Assembly: GCA_021014325.1 (NCBI GenBank)
Contig: CM037467.1
Location: forward strand, 3,720,001 to 3,784,000
Length of the DNA: 64,000 bases
Source: Plazaster borealis
Lineage: Eukaryota; Echinodermata; Asteroidea; Forcipulatida; Labidiasteridae
Direction: 5' to 3'
In this document: in pieces, positions 12,301 to 25,349 of the stretch
Position numbering within the stretch: the first letter of the stretch is position 1
How the letters are laid out: every line of letters starts with the position of its first letter
Made by a program: the position numbers and the translations under genes
Notes under the pieces: model-generated
What the model was told of the DNA's origin: nothing
Seen by the model: only the letters and a program-made list of their open reading frames with translations
The model's database searches: none

Positions 12301-15300
12301 TTCAGAGGGAGTCGTTTCCTACAATGTTTTATACTATCAACAGCTCTCCGTTGCTTGTTACCAAGTAAGTTTTTATGCTAATATTTGTTTTGAGTCATTA
12401 CCAAACGTGTACCATACCTTTAAAGAAACGATGTCGTGCAGCGGGCACTGCTTGAGAACCAAACATTTGTAGGTCTTTAGCATTGTCCGGTGGCCAGGGC
12501 CCAATTTCAAAAAGCTGTTTAGCAGAACATTCTGCTAAGCGAATTTCTTTGCTAGGCAAGAAATGAGTGGGGTTACCAGTCACATCAAAGGTAACTGTAT
12601 GGTATTTTGGCTGGCAACCCATTTTTACTAAGCAAGATTTGTCTGTGCTTAGCAAGTTTTTGTGCTTACATGACTTTATGAAATTGGCCCAGATGCTAGT
12701 TCGAACACCCGAGGACTTATCAAAATTTGCTCCAAGCGGTCCAACTGGGCTAGTTCAGTGTCAAAATGCATCCTTCTCTTATATGAAATATGGACTGGTG
12801 AAAAAGCTGGAGGACTAGTGAAATGGCAAACTAACTGGTCCTGCTAGCTAGTCACTGAAAAAGTTAAAGGCAAACCCTGGTCTTTCGGCGAAAAATCGGC
12901 AATGACACTTTAAAGTTGTGGTTTTGTTTTTTTCACTGCAATCCAGAATGAGGTACCTCAGACTGAGATATAACTAGCGAGAAAATTTAATTCTTCTACT
13001 TGTGAATTCTGTGGCTTGTTCCACCCACCCCTTCATGGCCACTTCAAGTACATCGTGGGAGAGGAGCAGTTAATGATTATGGAGGGAGAACAGAAACGAT
13101 GATGAAAAGATCGGTTTTCTGTGAACATCTCTCTGAAAAGCCTGTCAACAACCGGTTCCAACGGATCTTCCTGGTTCAAACTCTACTAAGAACCACATAC
13201 TGGAAGTTTACTACGTGATTTTCCGTCAACTTCCTGCAATTTAGTTGTTGTTTTTTATACTTTTCCTTTCATGACAGTAAGTGACAGTCTTTATAGCACA
13301 GGTTAGACCGCTCAGGGTGGTTTGGAGTTTAAATAAAGGTCATTTTGCCCATAATGTCATACCATTAGCATCCTTGATTTAAGCCTTTGCATTTACGCTT
13401 ATTTTGGTAAACATCAACTTATAAAGCACAAGGGAAACTGACTGGGTAAATTTTTTAATAATTTTGAGTTGAACAAAGAAAAATTTACAAGAGTGGGACT
13501 TGAACCTATGACCTCCAGATTAATGTGTCAGTGCCTTTCTAGCCCTAATGTTGGCAGTCTCCTTATTTTGTCACTATTTTTTGTTCGGGGGTGCCAGTAA
13601 CTGCCATGTAGCCAGGGATCACACCCAAGTTTACGATACAACCTGGGAAGCGGCAGCAGAGGGATCACCTTATTAAGGGGATGCAACTTTTCATTTCAAA
13701 TATCAAGTAATAAACCAGTAGGGAAACTTACTGGGTAAATTTGTTAATAATCTTTGGTTGAACAAAGAAAAATTTACTAGAGCGGGACTTGAAACTGCAT
13801 CCCCTTAAGGTGATCTTAAGGTGACACTCTGAGAAGCGTTACGCGTAACACTTCTCAGATTCAAATTTTTTGGGGGGAAAAAAGGTGATATATTCTTTCC
13901 ATAACCGCAGTACTATGAAGTGAAACGTTTCTCAAAATGCATTATACTATCCAAGCTGCTGTACTTCTTACCAAGTAAGTTTTTATTGGCATTAATTATC
14001 AGAGTCATTACCAAACGTGTACGATGCCTTTAAAACCTTCTAAACAACGTAGACTACTCCATGTAGACACTAACCTTGTCCAACGCGACAAGACCTTGTT
14101 TCATTGGGACGAAAAGGGCGGGAACAATTATCTTGGAAACAACCCTATGAAGCATCGCTGCAAATTGTCCCAAGCATCCTATATTTATCAGTATAGGACT
14201 CATATAACGAATTTTGGAATGACACAGGACACGGCTTTAATCACATTGCAAAATACATGGCATCATGTGTTAAATATGCCATTTGAGGCACTTGCATGCA
14301 AACAGTACATATTGCCGCTAGTTGTATTTCCAACTGAAGACCCCTACTTCACATTTTGTTATACTCTACAAGCAAAACCGTGCAGGCAGGGAGTGTAGCT
14401 GATCATGCATGGATTGAACCTTACGCAGCGATGGTTGACATATACCAACCTCTTGACAGGTCTGAAATTCACCCACATGTGCATGATCACTACATTCGAA
14501 ATTCCACTCGGATTTCCATGAGACATGGACAGGTGAGGAAAAAGTGGATATTAATAATTAACGGGCTGCAGCTAAAAACCAGGTACTCAGTGCATGAAAT
14601 GTTTATGTTATTACAAATTCCCAGTTGTACGTGTTCCAACTTAGATGATAAAGTTTGAATGATAAATTTTCTGTTCAGTACTTAAATATATAACTGGAAA
14701 CTATGCATGGTGTGAACCAGGGTTCTCCCCAAGCATGAAGGGTGATCTGCAAGTCACACTGACAGTTATCACCCTTTCTTGATCTCGTTACACACAGAAA
14801 TTGTTGCATTGTTGCATCTCAGACAAAGAGAAACTCTCTATCGCAACTCATTCATGGCGTTGTTACAAAAAGGTGATGTGACCTTAGGTCAATAGTGTCC
14901 TCTTTGATAATTTTTTTCTCCAGCTGTTGGTGAAATAGCACCCTCTTTTCTTCTTGTTCCCGTTTTCAGAAATCAGATTGTTCCGTTTTGTTAGAATTTT
15001 AAAACTTACAAATCGGGACGATTCCAATAAAATCGGAACAGCTGGCAGGTATGCATTGCCTTGGTGCCACTTCAGTGTTCCAGTTGAAACTTTAATTTTC
15101 CTATTAAACGTACCCTTAAATAAGAACAAAACTGCCTTAGAGTATCAGGCCAGTGCCCAATTTCATAGAGCTGCTTAAGCTAAAAAAGTAGCTCAGCACA
15201 ACAAATGTATGCTTACCAGATTAAGGTTACCAGCCAAACTACCATGCCACATGTACAATTTGTGACTGGTATTCTGCTCATGTCTGCTTAGCAGAAAAAT

Positions 15301-18300
15301 GTTCAGCAATATTTTCTGCTTCAGCAGCTCTATGACATTGGGCCCTGGGCTAGTGACCAAAATGTAAATGGTTTGATGACTTCAAAACTATTCTTCAATG
15401 AATGCAAGTCTGAAGCTTCATTTCTGAAAACGCAAGCGCACCAAGGCATTTTCTCCTTGGTAAAGGGCACCTCTAGGAGGAAATTGTAAATTTCCATTGG
15501 AATCTTTCAGGGGCAACAAGGCAATGGCCAGTGGCAACGGAGGCAATTACCTCCGTGAAGTAACAGGGCCCAATTTCATAAAGCCTGTAAGCATAAAAAC
15601 TTGCTAAGCACAACGAAATCTTGCTTAACAGAAACTGGTTACAAGCCAAAATTCCATAAAGTTTACATTGTTGCAACTGGTGCCCCACTCATTTTTTGCT
15701 TAGCAAAGGAATTTGCTAAGCAGTATTTTCTGCTTAAAGACAGTGTACACTATTGGTAATTGTCAAAGACCAGTCTTCTCACTTGGTGTATCTCAACATA
15801 TGCATAAAATAACAAACCTGTGAAAATTTGAGCTCGATCGGTCGTCGGAGTTGCAAGATAACTATGAAAGAAAAAACACCCTTGTCACACGAAGTTGTGT
15901 GCTTTCAGATGGTTGATTTTGAGACCTCAAGTTCTAAACTTGAGGTCTCGAAATCAAATTCGTGGAAAATTACTTCTTTCTCGAAAACTACTCCACTTCA
16001 GAGGGAGCCGTTTCTCACAATGTTTTATACTACCAACCTCTTGATACCAAGTACCAAGTAAGGTTTTGTGCTAATAATTATTTTGAGTAATTACCAATAG
16101 TGTCCACTGCCTTTAACAGCTTTATGAAATTGGGCCCAGGCCTGATGAATGTGTGATAGAGCAGCTAACACCAAAAGGCCTCACACAGCCAACCTATCTC
16201 ATTATGACATGATGCTGTACCATCCCCTTTAAACGTGTGTACATTGTCAAGTTTGTGACCTTCACAGTTAAATATACCTTTCAAGGCCTTAGTACATCTG
16301 TTACGGATAAATTCAATTGATTTATTACACTGCCTGACAAGTTCCAACATATTAAAACTGATTGAAAGCGAACCTGTTGATACTCCAGGTAATTCCCTTT
16401 TCATAATAAAGAACCTCACATGGGAATTGGGTGAAGCTTATGGCAGCCATGACTGGTTAAGCACAGATCTTCTCAACCTTGTTTCCAGGGGTGATCGATC
16501 CCGCCGCACCGTTCTTTTACCAGTATGCCTTACTCGCTCATTACCCCTGGTATTGGCTATATTAGATTTGCCAATAAATGGCATATTTTAGTTAGGCATT
16601 TGGTCGATCCACTCTATGCGCACTCAAATATGGCGGCCCGCAAAAGAGGCATCAAGTCAAAATGCAACTGGTCCCCTCTAATTCTTCTTTGATCTTGTGA
16701 CATGTCTAACTATATGCAGTTTAGGGTGACAGAGTAAAAACATGATACATTTGAAATGGAATCGTGTCAAAAAATTTTGTGTACATGTACTGACTGGCCA
16801 AACGATATAACTGGCCAAAGTTATCAACTAGCCAAAACATATTTTTTAACAAACTTGCCACCAAGTTTCCCTAATTCAAAATGAATCCAAACTGCTTTGC
16901 ATTTACGGTACCAAGAGCAAGAATTTAAGGGGGAGGGGTGGATGAGTGTACTTTTTGTTTTACAAGAAACAAAATTCCAAAGGAACTCTTCGGTTTCTGT
17001 AAGAATTTAAGTGTAAAATCAATCTGCTCTTGCCATTTGAAAACTTGTTCAGTGAAAGAGAACCATCCTTCAGAAGGACAGAGTCCTCCATCACGCTTGA
17101 CATCACCTCCTCACTGACCAGTCCAGTATCCCGGCTTCACATCACCTCCCTGACCAGTCCAGTATCCCGGCTTGACATCACCTCACTGACCAGTCTAGTA
17201 TCCCGGCTTGACATCACCTCACTGACCAGTCCAGTATCCCTCCCTTCCCCTCCCTCCTTCAGAAGGACAGAGTCCTCCATCAGGCTTGACACCACCTCAC
17301 CTCACTGACCAGTCCAGTATCCCGGCTTGACATCACCTCACTGACCAGTCCAGTATCCCGGCTTGACATCACCTCACTGACCAGTCCAGTATCCCGGCTC
17401 GACATCACCTCCCTGACCAGTCCAGTATCCCGGCTCGACATCACCTCCCTGACCAGTCCAGTATCCCGGCTTGACATCACCTCACTGACCAGTCCAGTGT
17501 CCCGGCTCGACATCACCTCACTGACCAGTCCAGTATCACGGCTTGACATCACCTCCTCACTGACCAGTCCAGTATCCCGGCTTGACATCACCTCACTGAC
17601 CAGTCCAGTGTCCCTCTCCCCCTCCCCCTCCCTCCTTCAGAAGGACAGAGTCCTCCATCAGGTTTGACATCACCTCACTGACCAGTCCAGTATCCCGGCT
17701 TGACATCACCTCACTGACCAGTCCAGTATCCCTCCCCTCCCCCCTCCCTCCTTCAGAAGGACAGAGTCCTCCATCAGGCTTGACACCACCTCACCTCACT
17801 GACCAGTCCAGTATTCCTCCCCTCACCCTCCCTACTTCAGAAGCACAGAGTCCTCCATCAGGCTTGATATCACCTCCCTGGCCAGTCCAGTATCCCAGAT
17901 TGACATCACCTCACTGACCAGTCCAGTATCCGTCCCCTCCCCCCTTCCTTATGTAATTGACCTCCCTACTCCTTCCCAATTTGTCATTCTGATGGCAGGT
18001 GCAGATTAAGGCCAGACATCCCAAGCCCATAGGTCAATGACTAGCCACACACAATCAGAAATAGATCCTTCCCAGGATAATGCCAAACTTCCTGAATTTA
18101 TCCTGCGTTGTTAACATCCAGATCATCTTAGATTCCCACTTAATTTATCTTGTCCGGCCTTGTGGTTGAGTCCCTGGGTTACCAAGTAAGCAGTCTCAGA
18201 AACGGCAATTAGAAAAATAGTTCAATTGAAAACGTGATTTTCTTCAAATACCCAGTTTTGGCTGTGGTGCACCTACAACAGTTCATGGCGCGACCGACGA

Positions 18301-21300
18301 CATGCAAGCGCCAGAAAACAGAACAGATATTTCAGCAAATCACTAAAAAGCCGTCTTTAAATCTGGAATCTGATACGCATTCATACCGGGAAAACAAATC
18401 CCAAGGTGCCTATAATCTCTCCTCAAAGTGATTGATTGATTATCGTTAACATTCAGGAAATGTGAATCTCTCATATTACATTTAATGGATATATGAGTAG
18501 AGTTGAGGCACATCAGTGGTCTAAAAAAAAAATTGTATGAAAGTGAAACGGAGAGTTCAGAAAATAGAACATGTAAATGTAAATGAAGAGAAAGTAGGGG
18601 TGAACTGTATTCAATCTAGACACCAAAGACGGAATCTGTCATGAATGTCATTTTAACCTTCATGTACTTCCCTTTCACTTTACATATATATGGCATACAC
18701 ATTAATGGTATTCTACATCTGCTGTATTTTATGAATTTCTAGTGACCTAAATAAACAATCAGAGAGGGAAGATGAAGACAATATGTATATTATTTCAGTA
18801 TTCAAAAGCAGAAACTCGCTTCATTCACACTAACAACCCCCAACCCGCCATCAAAATCAACTGCATGTTATTGTTTTGTTTGATACCAGAGTCTTAAAGA
18901 GGAAGGAAAAAGACCAATTCGCCGTATTTTGACCGCGTGAGGGCGTTTGTGGACAAATTTTTTTACGTGATGAAAAACAAGATAAACAAACGGATTTTTT
19001 AAATTTGTGTTATTATTATGTTTATGTATTTCGTCATTGATGCAAGAAAACTGCATACAGGCAATTAAAATAAGATGAAACAGTAATTGTTTTGTAAGAC
19101 ATTCCCTGAAGAAAGCGCCCTCACGTGGTCAAAAATATGGCCAATTCAATTTTGTGATGTACTCATTTTCCAATAGATAGAGTCCTCATGTGAGTGGGGA
19201 AAAAATTTAAAGTCTCTAACCTCACGTTAAAATGGTGTACATTGCCGTTGTATTCGATACCCTTCCAGTGCCAAATCTGTCGACATCTAAAACATCTGAT
19301 GACACCATTCTCAGAAAAATGTGTCTTTACAGTTTTGTACGGGGATGTTTTGGTTCATAACTGACTTTTTCAGAGCTAAATTTGAAACTGATTTCATTGG
19401 ACTTCAACAACTAATGGATCTTTACATTCCAAGGAGAAATTTTTCATCAGTCAAAATGTCAAATTTAAGGTTGTTTTGATTACATGTTATCAAAAGTCAG
19501 GAATGAACCAAAACATCCCCGTGCAAAAATGTACAGACCCATTTTTAATGCATACATCTACCAATAAGGTACTCACAGCACTTGAACAAAGATACAAAAA
19601 ATTAAGACAGGAAATAAAACCCCAGGAAATTCCTGGAGAATGTTAACCCCCACTGCCACCCTATATTCGTTTCACACTTGATTCAATTTTCCTGGGGAAA
19701 ATACACACTCAGTACACTAACCCCTGGGTTATCTCGCTTAACCCTACTCCCAAGCAGGGGTAACTATTTCCCGGGAAATGGCTATTTCCCGGGAGTTTGC
19801 AAGGGTAAGCAATTAAAGTGTGAAAAGGTCAAACCAAATTTTCCAGGAATTTCCCAGGAAATTTGTCGAATGTGAAAGGGGCTATAGACATACAATGTAC
19901 ATATATGTACAGCAGCGTCCAAAAAAGAGAAGATGAAAGTTACAGATAAGCACGCAGAGGCAAAAAGCTCATTTCCGCTCTATCATGTGCAAATTGCCTG
20001 GAGACACGTTATACACGTCCTGTACACAGAGTAAGCTTCTTTCATCCATTTTGCGATGTACTTGTACTACTATTGTATCATCATTTCGAACTAGCACTCT
20101 GCTGTACAACACTATTGGTACATACACATCAGCACTTCTCTAAATGGATTGCTAGCGATCCATTCCATAATTATGGACTTGTAAGCAATTTTGGCCCAAT
20201 TTCATAGAGCTACATGTACATCAGCACAAAAAGAAGCTTAGCACAACAAAATTATGCTTACCAGAATAAGGTTACCAGCCAAAACTAACAGGTCACATGT
20301 ACAATCTGTGACTGGTGTACATGAGAGCTATATGTACATCAGCACAAAAAGAAGGTAAGCACAACAAAATTATGCTTACCAGAATAAGGTTACCAGCCAA
20401 AACTAACATGTCACATGTACAATCTGTGACTGGTATCCTGCTCATTTCTGCGTTGTAAATGGCTTAATTATTGATACTTACCCTCTCTGTTGGAGAGGGG
20501 GGGGTTTCACATTTTACACTTGGCCGCAAGCCCGAGGCCAGTGGATTTGGTGTCTGGCCAGTAAATTTATGACCGGACAACTTATGAACGGCAGGCGTGT
20601 GTTTTTCAATTGAAAAACAATACCTCACTATGTAATATCTTAAACAGATACAAATTATGTTCAAATGTTGTCTTTGAGTCTGATAAAATACCATTCAATT
20701 TTGTTGAGTAACAACGTAAACTTAACACCCCAAAAGACAGATGAGATAAATCTTCTCGTACATGTCTTTCTTAGTGCTTAATTATTCAAACCAAAACATG
20801 GACTCACAAAGATTTTGCTCATTCTGGTCTCGTACAAAGATTTCTGGTCCAGTAAATATTTTGAGCTACAAGCCCTGTGGTCTTATGGATTTTTTTTCCC
20901 AAGTTTGAGCCCTGCTAATTATTATTTCTGTGTTTGATTGATAAAAAAAAGACCATCTACTGTAATTAAATGTAGTCCTTAACATGCGTTCCTAACATAC
21001 ATGTAGATGTTATCAGTGCACATCACTGCAGCTAATACATGTACTGTTGGCTCTATGCTCTAGGCAGCTAACAGCCATTAACAGCCACTAATAATTATCC
21101 AATTTCTCCCCTTAAAACCGCCCCTTCCCTTAAGCAGTGAATGGAATCCAGGATGGGGTCGCTTTATATCACACCGATCGACTACGTTTGTCCTATCCTG
21201 ACACAACCCAGTTCTAATTCTCCACCCCCCCTCTTTCCCCTCTCCTGGAGGTAACATTAAATGAGAACAGAGGATGCGAGTAAGCGGCAATTTCACACCC

Positions 21301-24300
21301 GACGCTCAGCGGAATTTAGCCGACGGATACGGAATGTTAAAGATGCACTCCTCTGTTGTTTGTAATTCTGTAACTCACAATTTCAAGAAATGCAGAGCTG
21401 CCAACATTTGCATCTTGCAATCCGGGAGATTTTGTAAAAACAATCAGGGAGATATTTAGAATTACATTCAACATAATAGGGGAAAAGTTTCCACAATCTG
21501 GGAGATTCTCAAGTTTGTTTATCAGAACATGGAAAGAATGGTTAATTTCAGGGAACATTCTGCAGCATCGGGGGTAGTGGCAGCTCTGGAAATGTACTAG
21601 CAAATTTTTACAGGGTTGGTACAGTACTCATTTTTTACATTTTTTTATTCAAGCCTCAAGTTTTGAGGAAACTTTTATGAAAATACATAATAAGGGTGAG
21701 ATAGTATGCGAATGTAAAATCCTCAAAAATTTGATAACAGTTCCCTCTTGGCGTAAAGTTAATCCCATCGAACTGCAGGATGTTACTTTTTTTTTAGAGG
21801 TTTGAGGACTGTCTATCATAAGGTCTGGTCACAGCAAAGGTCAAGTCCTTTTTATCTCTGTGATGGGAAGTTTGCCTCTTTCAAGAAAATCTGAAACCGC
21901 AGGGAGATCAGGGAAAAAACCTGACGAAGCACACGCCGGACATAAAGAAAATATTTGCCAAAGGGTAAAAGAATAATTTCTAATTATGCTGGGGTGAGAT
22001 CTTACACGTAGAAAACGGTAAAATCCTGAAATGGCTAACAATCTCCTGTTAGTCTACATGAAGATACACCTGAGCGTTTTAATGATTTTACCGAATCTCT
22101 ACATCACCACAACAAAAATATGCAAAACTAAAGATTTGAACAATTCTGTCTTTCTTCCTTAGTAGAAAGTTTACACTTTCCAGAAAAACTTGCAAGCAAA
22201 GGGAGATTGTATGAAAACTCCTGAAGTCATGAAGAATCCTGTCACATCACAGGTTTGGTTACTCGACACTTTTTGGGAGTTTTATCTTAAAGGTTTATAG
22301 ATGTAGTAACACCATAAAATTAACGTCAATTCTATTTGTAGGTAGCTCTAAAGCTTCACTCTCAGTGATATAAATCGTGATTGCGACAATCGGACAGCTC
22401 ATATGGCCATTTATAACAAAACGTGCGTGATGTGCTGGATTAACATAAGCTACCCAGATCAGAAAAAGCCCCTAAAGGGATTCCTGTGGGCTTAAAGATC
22501 TTACAGATATGGTCCAGCTTTAGGGGTTTTCTGAGAAAAACACAATTTTGCCAAATTTCAATGGAAAAATGTATTATATCGTAATCATGAAACTATGAGT
22601 GAATGAATTTCCACTAAAAATAATTAAGTTTAAGGTGCTGTGATTTAAAAAAAAAGGAAAAAAGAATTAACTCATCTACCCTTGACAATACCGACGATTC
22701 GCAATAAAGAGTGCCCCCTACAAACTACCCCGGAAAGGCCATTTTTCCTAGAAAGGGTGGACTAAACAAAAATCACCCACAGCTCAGCGGCATGTGGGAA
22801 GTTTGGACCTTTAAATCGCTCATATGAACGTGAAAAACATTCACCAGTCTCACAGTAAACTTGGTATTATGGTTATCAGTGATGTTATCAGTTACTCTTT
22901 AAAAAGACTGAAAAAAGAGTGACTGAGGAAAGAGGTCATTCTATGTAGAACAGTCCCAATCAACTTTACTTGGCGTTGGGCAAACTAAATAATCTATACG
23001 GGGGACGTTGTGTTTATCAGCTTTGATCATCTAACTGCAATACTCTTAATTAAAGACTGAAAGAAGCAGAATTTTGTAGATAGGCGACTCTCTGTAGAAC
23101 AGTCCCAATCTACTTAGTAAACTTGGTGTAGGGCAAACTATGGTAAACCATCTATACTTTATGGTTATCAGCTTTGATCATCTAACTGCAATAATCTTAA
23201 TTAATGACTGAAAGAAGTTGGGTTGTGGAGAGAGGGCAATCTCTGTAGAACAGTGCCAATATACTTTGTAAACTTGGTGTTGGGAGACTATACATTGTAA
23301 TCTGCAAATTGTGTTTATCAGTGATTATCGTACACTGCATTACTCTTAAAGATTGAAAGAAGTGGATTGAAAGAAGTGGAGTTTTGTAGAGACGTGACTC
23401 TCTGTAGAACAGTGCCAATCTACTTAGTAAACTTGGTGTTGGGAAAACTAAATACATTGTAATTTGCAAGTTGTGTTTATCAGTGATTATCGTACACTGC
23501 ATTACTCTTTAAAGATTGAAAGAAGCGGAATGAAAGAAGTGGAGTTTTGTAGAGACTTGACTCTCTGTAGAACAGTGCCAATCTACTTAGTAAACTTGGT
23601 GTTGGGAAAACTAAATACATTGTAATTTGCAAGTTGTGTTTATCAGTGATTATCGTACACTGCATTACTCTTTAAAGATTGAAAGAAGCGGAATGAAAGA
23701 AGTGGAGTTTTGTAGAGACGTGACTCTCTGTAGAACAGTCCCAATCTACTTAGTAAACTTGGTGTTGGGAAAACTAAATACACTGTGAGTGTAATCTATA
23801 AATTGTGTTTATCAGTGATTATCATACACTGCATTACTCTTAAAGATTGAAAGAAGCGGATTGAAAGAAGCGGATTTTTGTAGAGACGTGACTCTCTGTA
23901 GAGCAGTCCCAATCTGCTTAATGAACTTGGTGTTGGGCAAACTATATAATATATAAATGATGTTTATCAGCGATGACAGATTACTTGAGTTTGGAACGCT
24001 CCCCCAAGAGATCTCCAACCATCTGCATCCCTACAGTGCTTCAAGTCCAATGTGAAGACTTTTCTGTTCAACAAATCTTTCTTGTCAACCAGTGACACGT
24101 CTTCTGTTCATTGGATTTATTGAATTTCTCCATTGTTTTTTCTTTTGTGCGCGCCTTAGGTGTCTTTGGACAGATATTTGTGCAGTATAAATGTGAATAT
24201 CTACTGCATTAGTCTAAGATTTAAAGGGGGAAGCAGGACAGGGGGGGTTGAAGAGAGATTCTCTGTAGAACAGTTACAATGTACTAAGTAAACTTGATGA

Positions 24301-25312
24301 TTGTGTAAACTAAATAATAAAGCTTTGTAAAATGTGCTTACATGTATTAGTGGTAATCATCTACTGCATTACTCTTTAAAGATTGACAGGAGGCTGTGGT
24401 GTTGTTGTTGTTGTTGTTGTTGTTTTTATTTCATTATTTTTGGGGGAGCGGTCACTCTCTGTAGAACAGTCACAAACGACTTAGTCATGAAGGTACAAAA
24501 CTTTTACATGTATTAGTTATAATCAGCTACTGCATTACTCTTTAAATATTGATAGTAGGGTTTGTTTGTTTGTTTGTTTTGGGGGTGTTTTTTTTGTGGG
24601 GGGGGGTCACTCTCTGTAGAACAGTCACAAACTACTCAGTAAACTTGATGATGTGCCAACTAAATTAAAACAAAGTTCTGTAAAATGTGGTTACATGTAA
24701 TTAGTGGTACTAATCTAACTGAATTATGGTACTCTTGAAAGACTGACAGGAGGTTTTTCTGTAGGGGACCGGCGGTCACTCTCTGTAGAACAGTCACAAA
24801 CGACTTAGTCATAAATGTACAAAAACTTTTTTGTTGTTGACATTTTATCTCCAGTCTCGAAGGGGCTCATTTTTCAGCCATCTGATCATGTGTAATATTG
24901 TTTGTGGATCACACATGATCTCGACGCAGGGAAGGAAATCATGCGGATGTGCGTAAGTTTACCATCAGTCATGAATCATACGGTGTGTGTGTGGTGGCTG
25001 CGTATTGGGGGGATCATACCATGCTGACAGATGGCAGACTGGTCACCGTATACCCCCCTTCTGTATCCTCACAGAGCAGCGCTTGGTTAATGGAGAAGAA
25101 ATGACTTTAAAGAGGTCTGGACGAAGAGATTGAATGAAATTCAGGTTGCAAACAATCACACCTACATGTGCCATCTTCATCCCGTCCATTCCCAATAGAA
25201 AAAAAAAACTCAAACATCCCAGACTTGCCAATTTCTGGGAGCAACCAGGTAAGAATATAATTGTACTGTGTCCATTCACCCCTTAACCCTTTGCCCTCAG
25301 AAGAACCAAATT

Positions 25313-25349
<37 letters not shown>

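Larger units (their letters stand above)
22920..24830. repeat. Degenerate tandem array, unit about 150-170 bp, split by a LINE end
   Basis: The landmark CTCTGTAGAACAGT recurs near 22941, 23091, 23242, 23401, 23563, 23728, 23895, 24262, 24459, 24611 and 24782. Units also share ATTACTCTTTAAAGATTGA and AGTAAACTTGGTGTTGGG. Units in the centre (23.3-23.9 kb) are nearly identical while flanking units are diverged. Some carry simple-repeat expansions (GTT, GTTT, poly-G). Confidence 0.88.

Noticed and set aside
14024..14398. 124-codon plus-strand frame
   Set aside because: It begins within the end of a TTAA-MITE, matches no family I know and has no supporting splice chain. Probably chance.
17030..17591. 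Open frames on both strands rich in [12 protein letters not shown] and [12 protein letters not shown]
   Set aside because: 36-bp minisatellite; openness on both strands is expected from a stop-free unit divisible by three.
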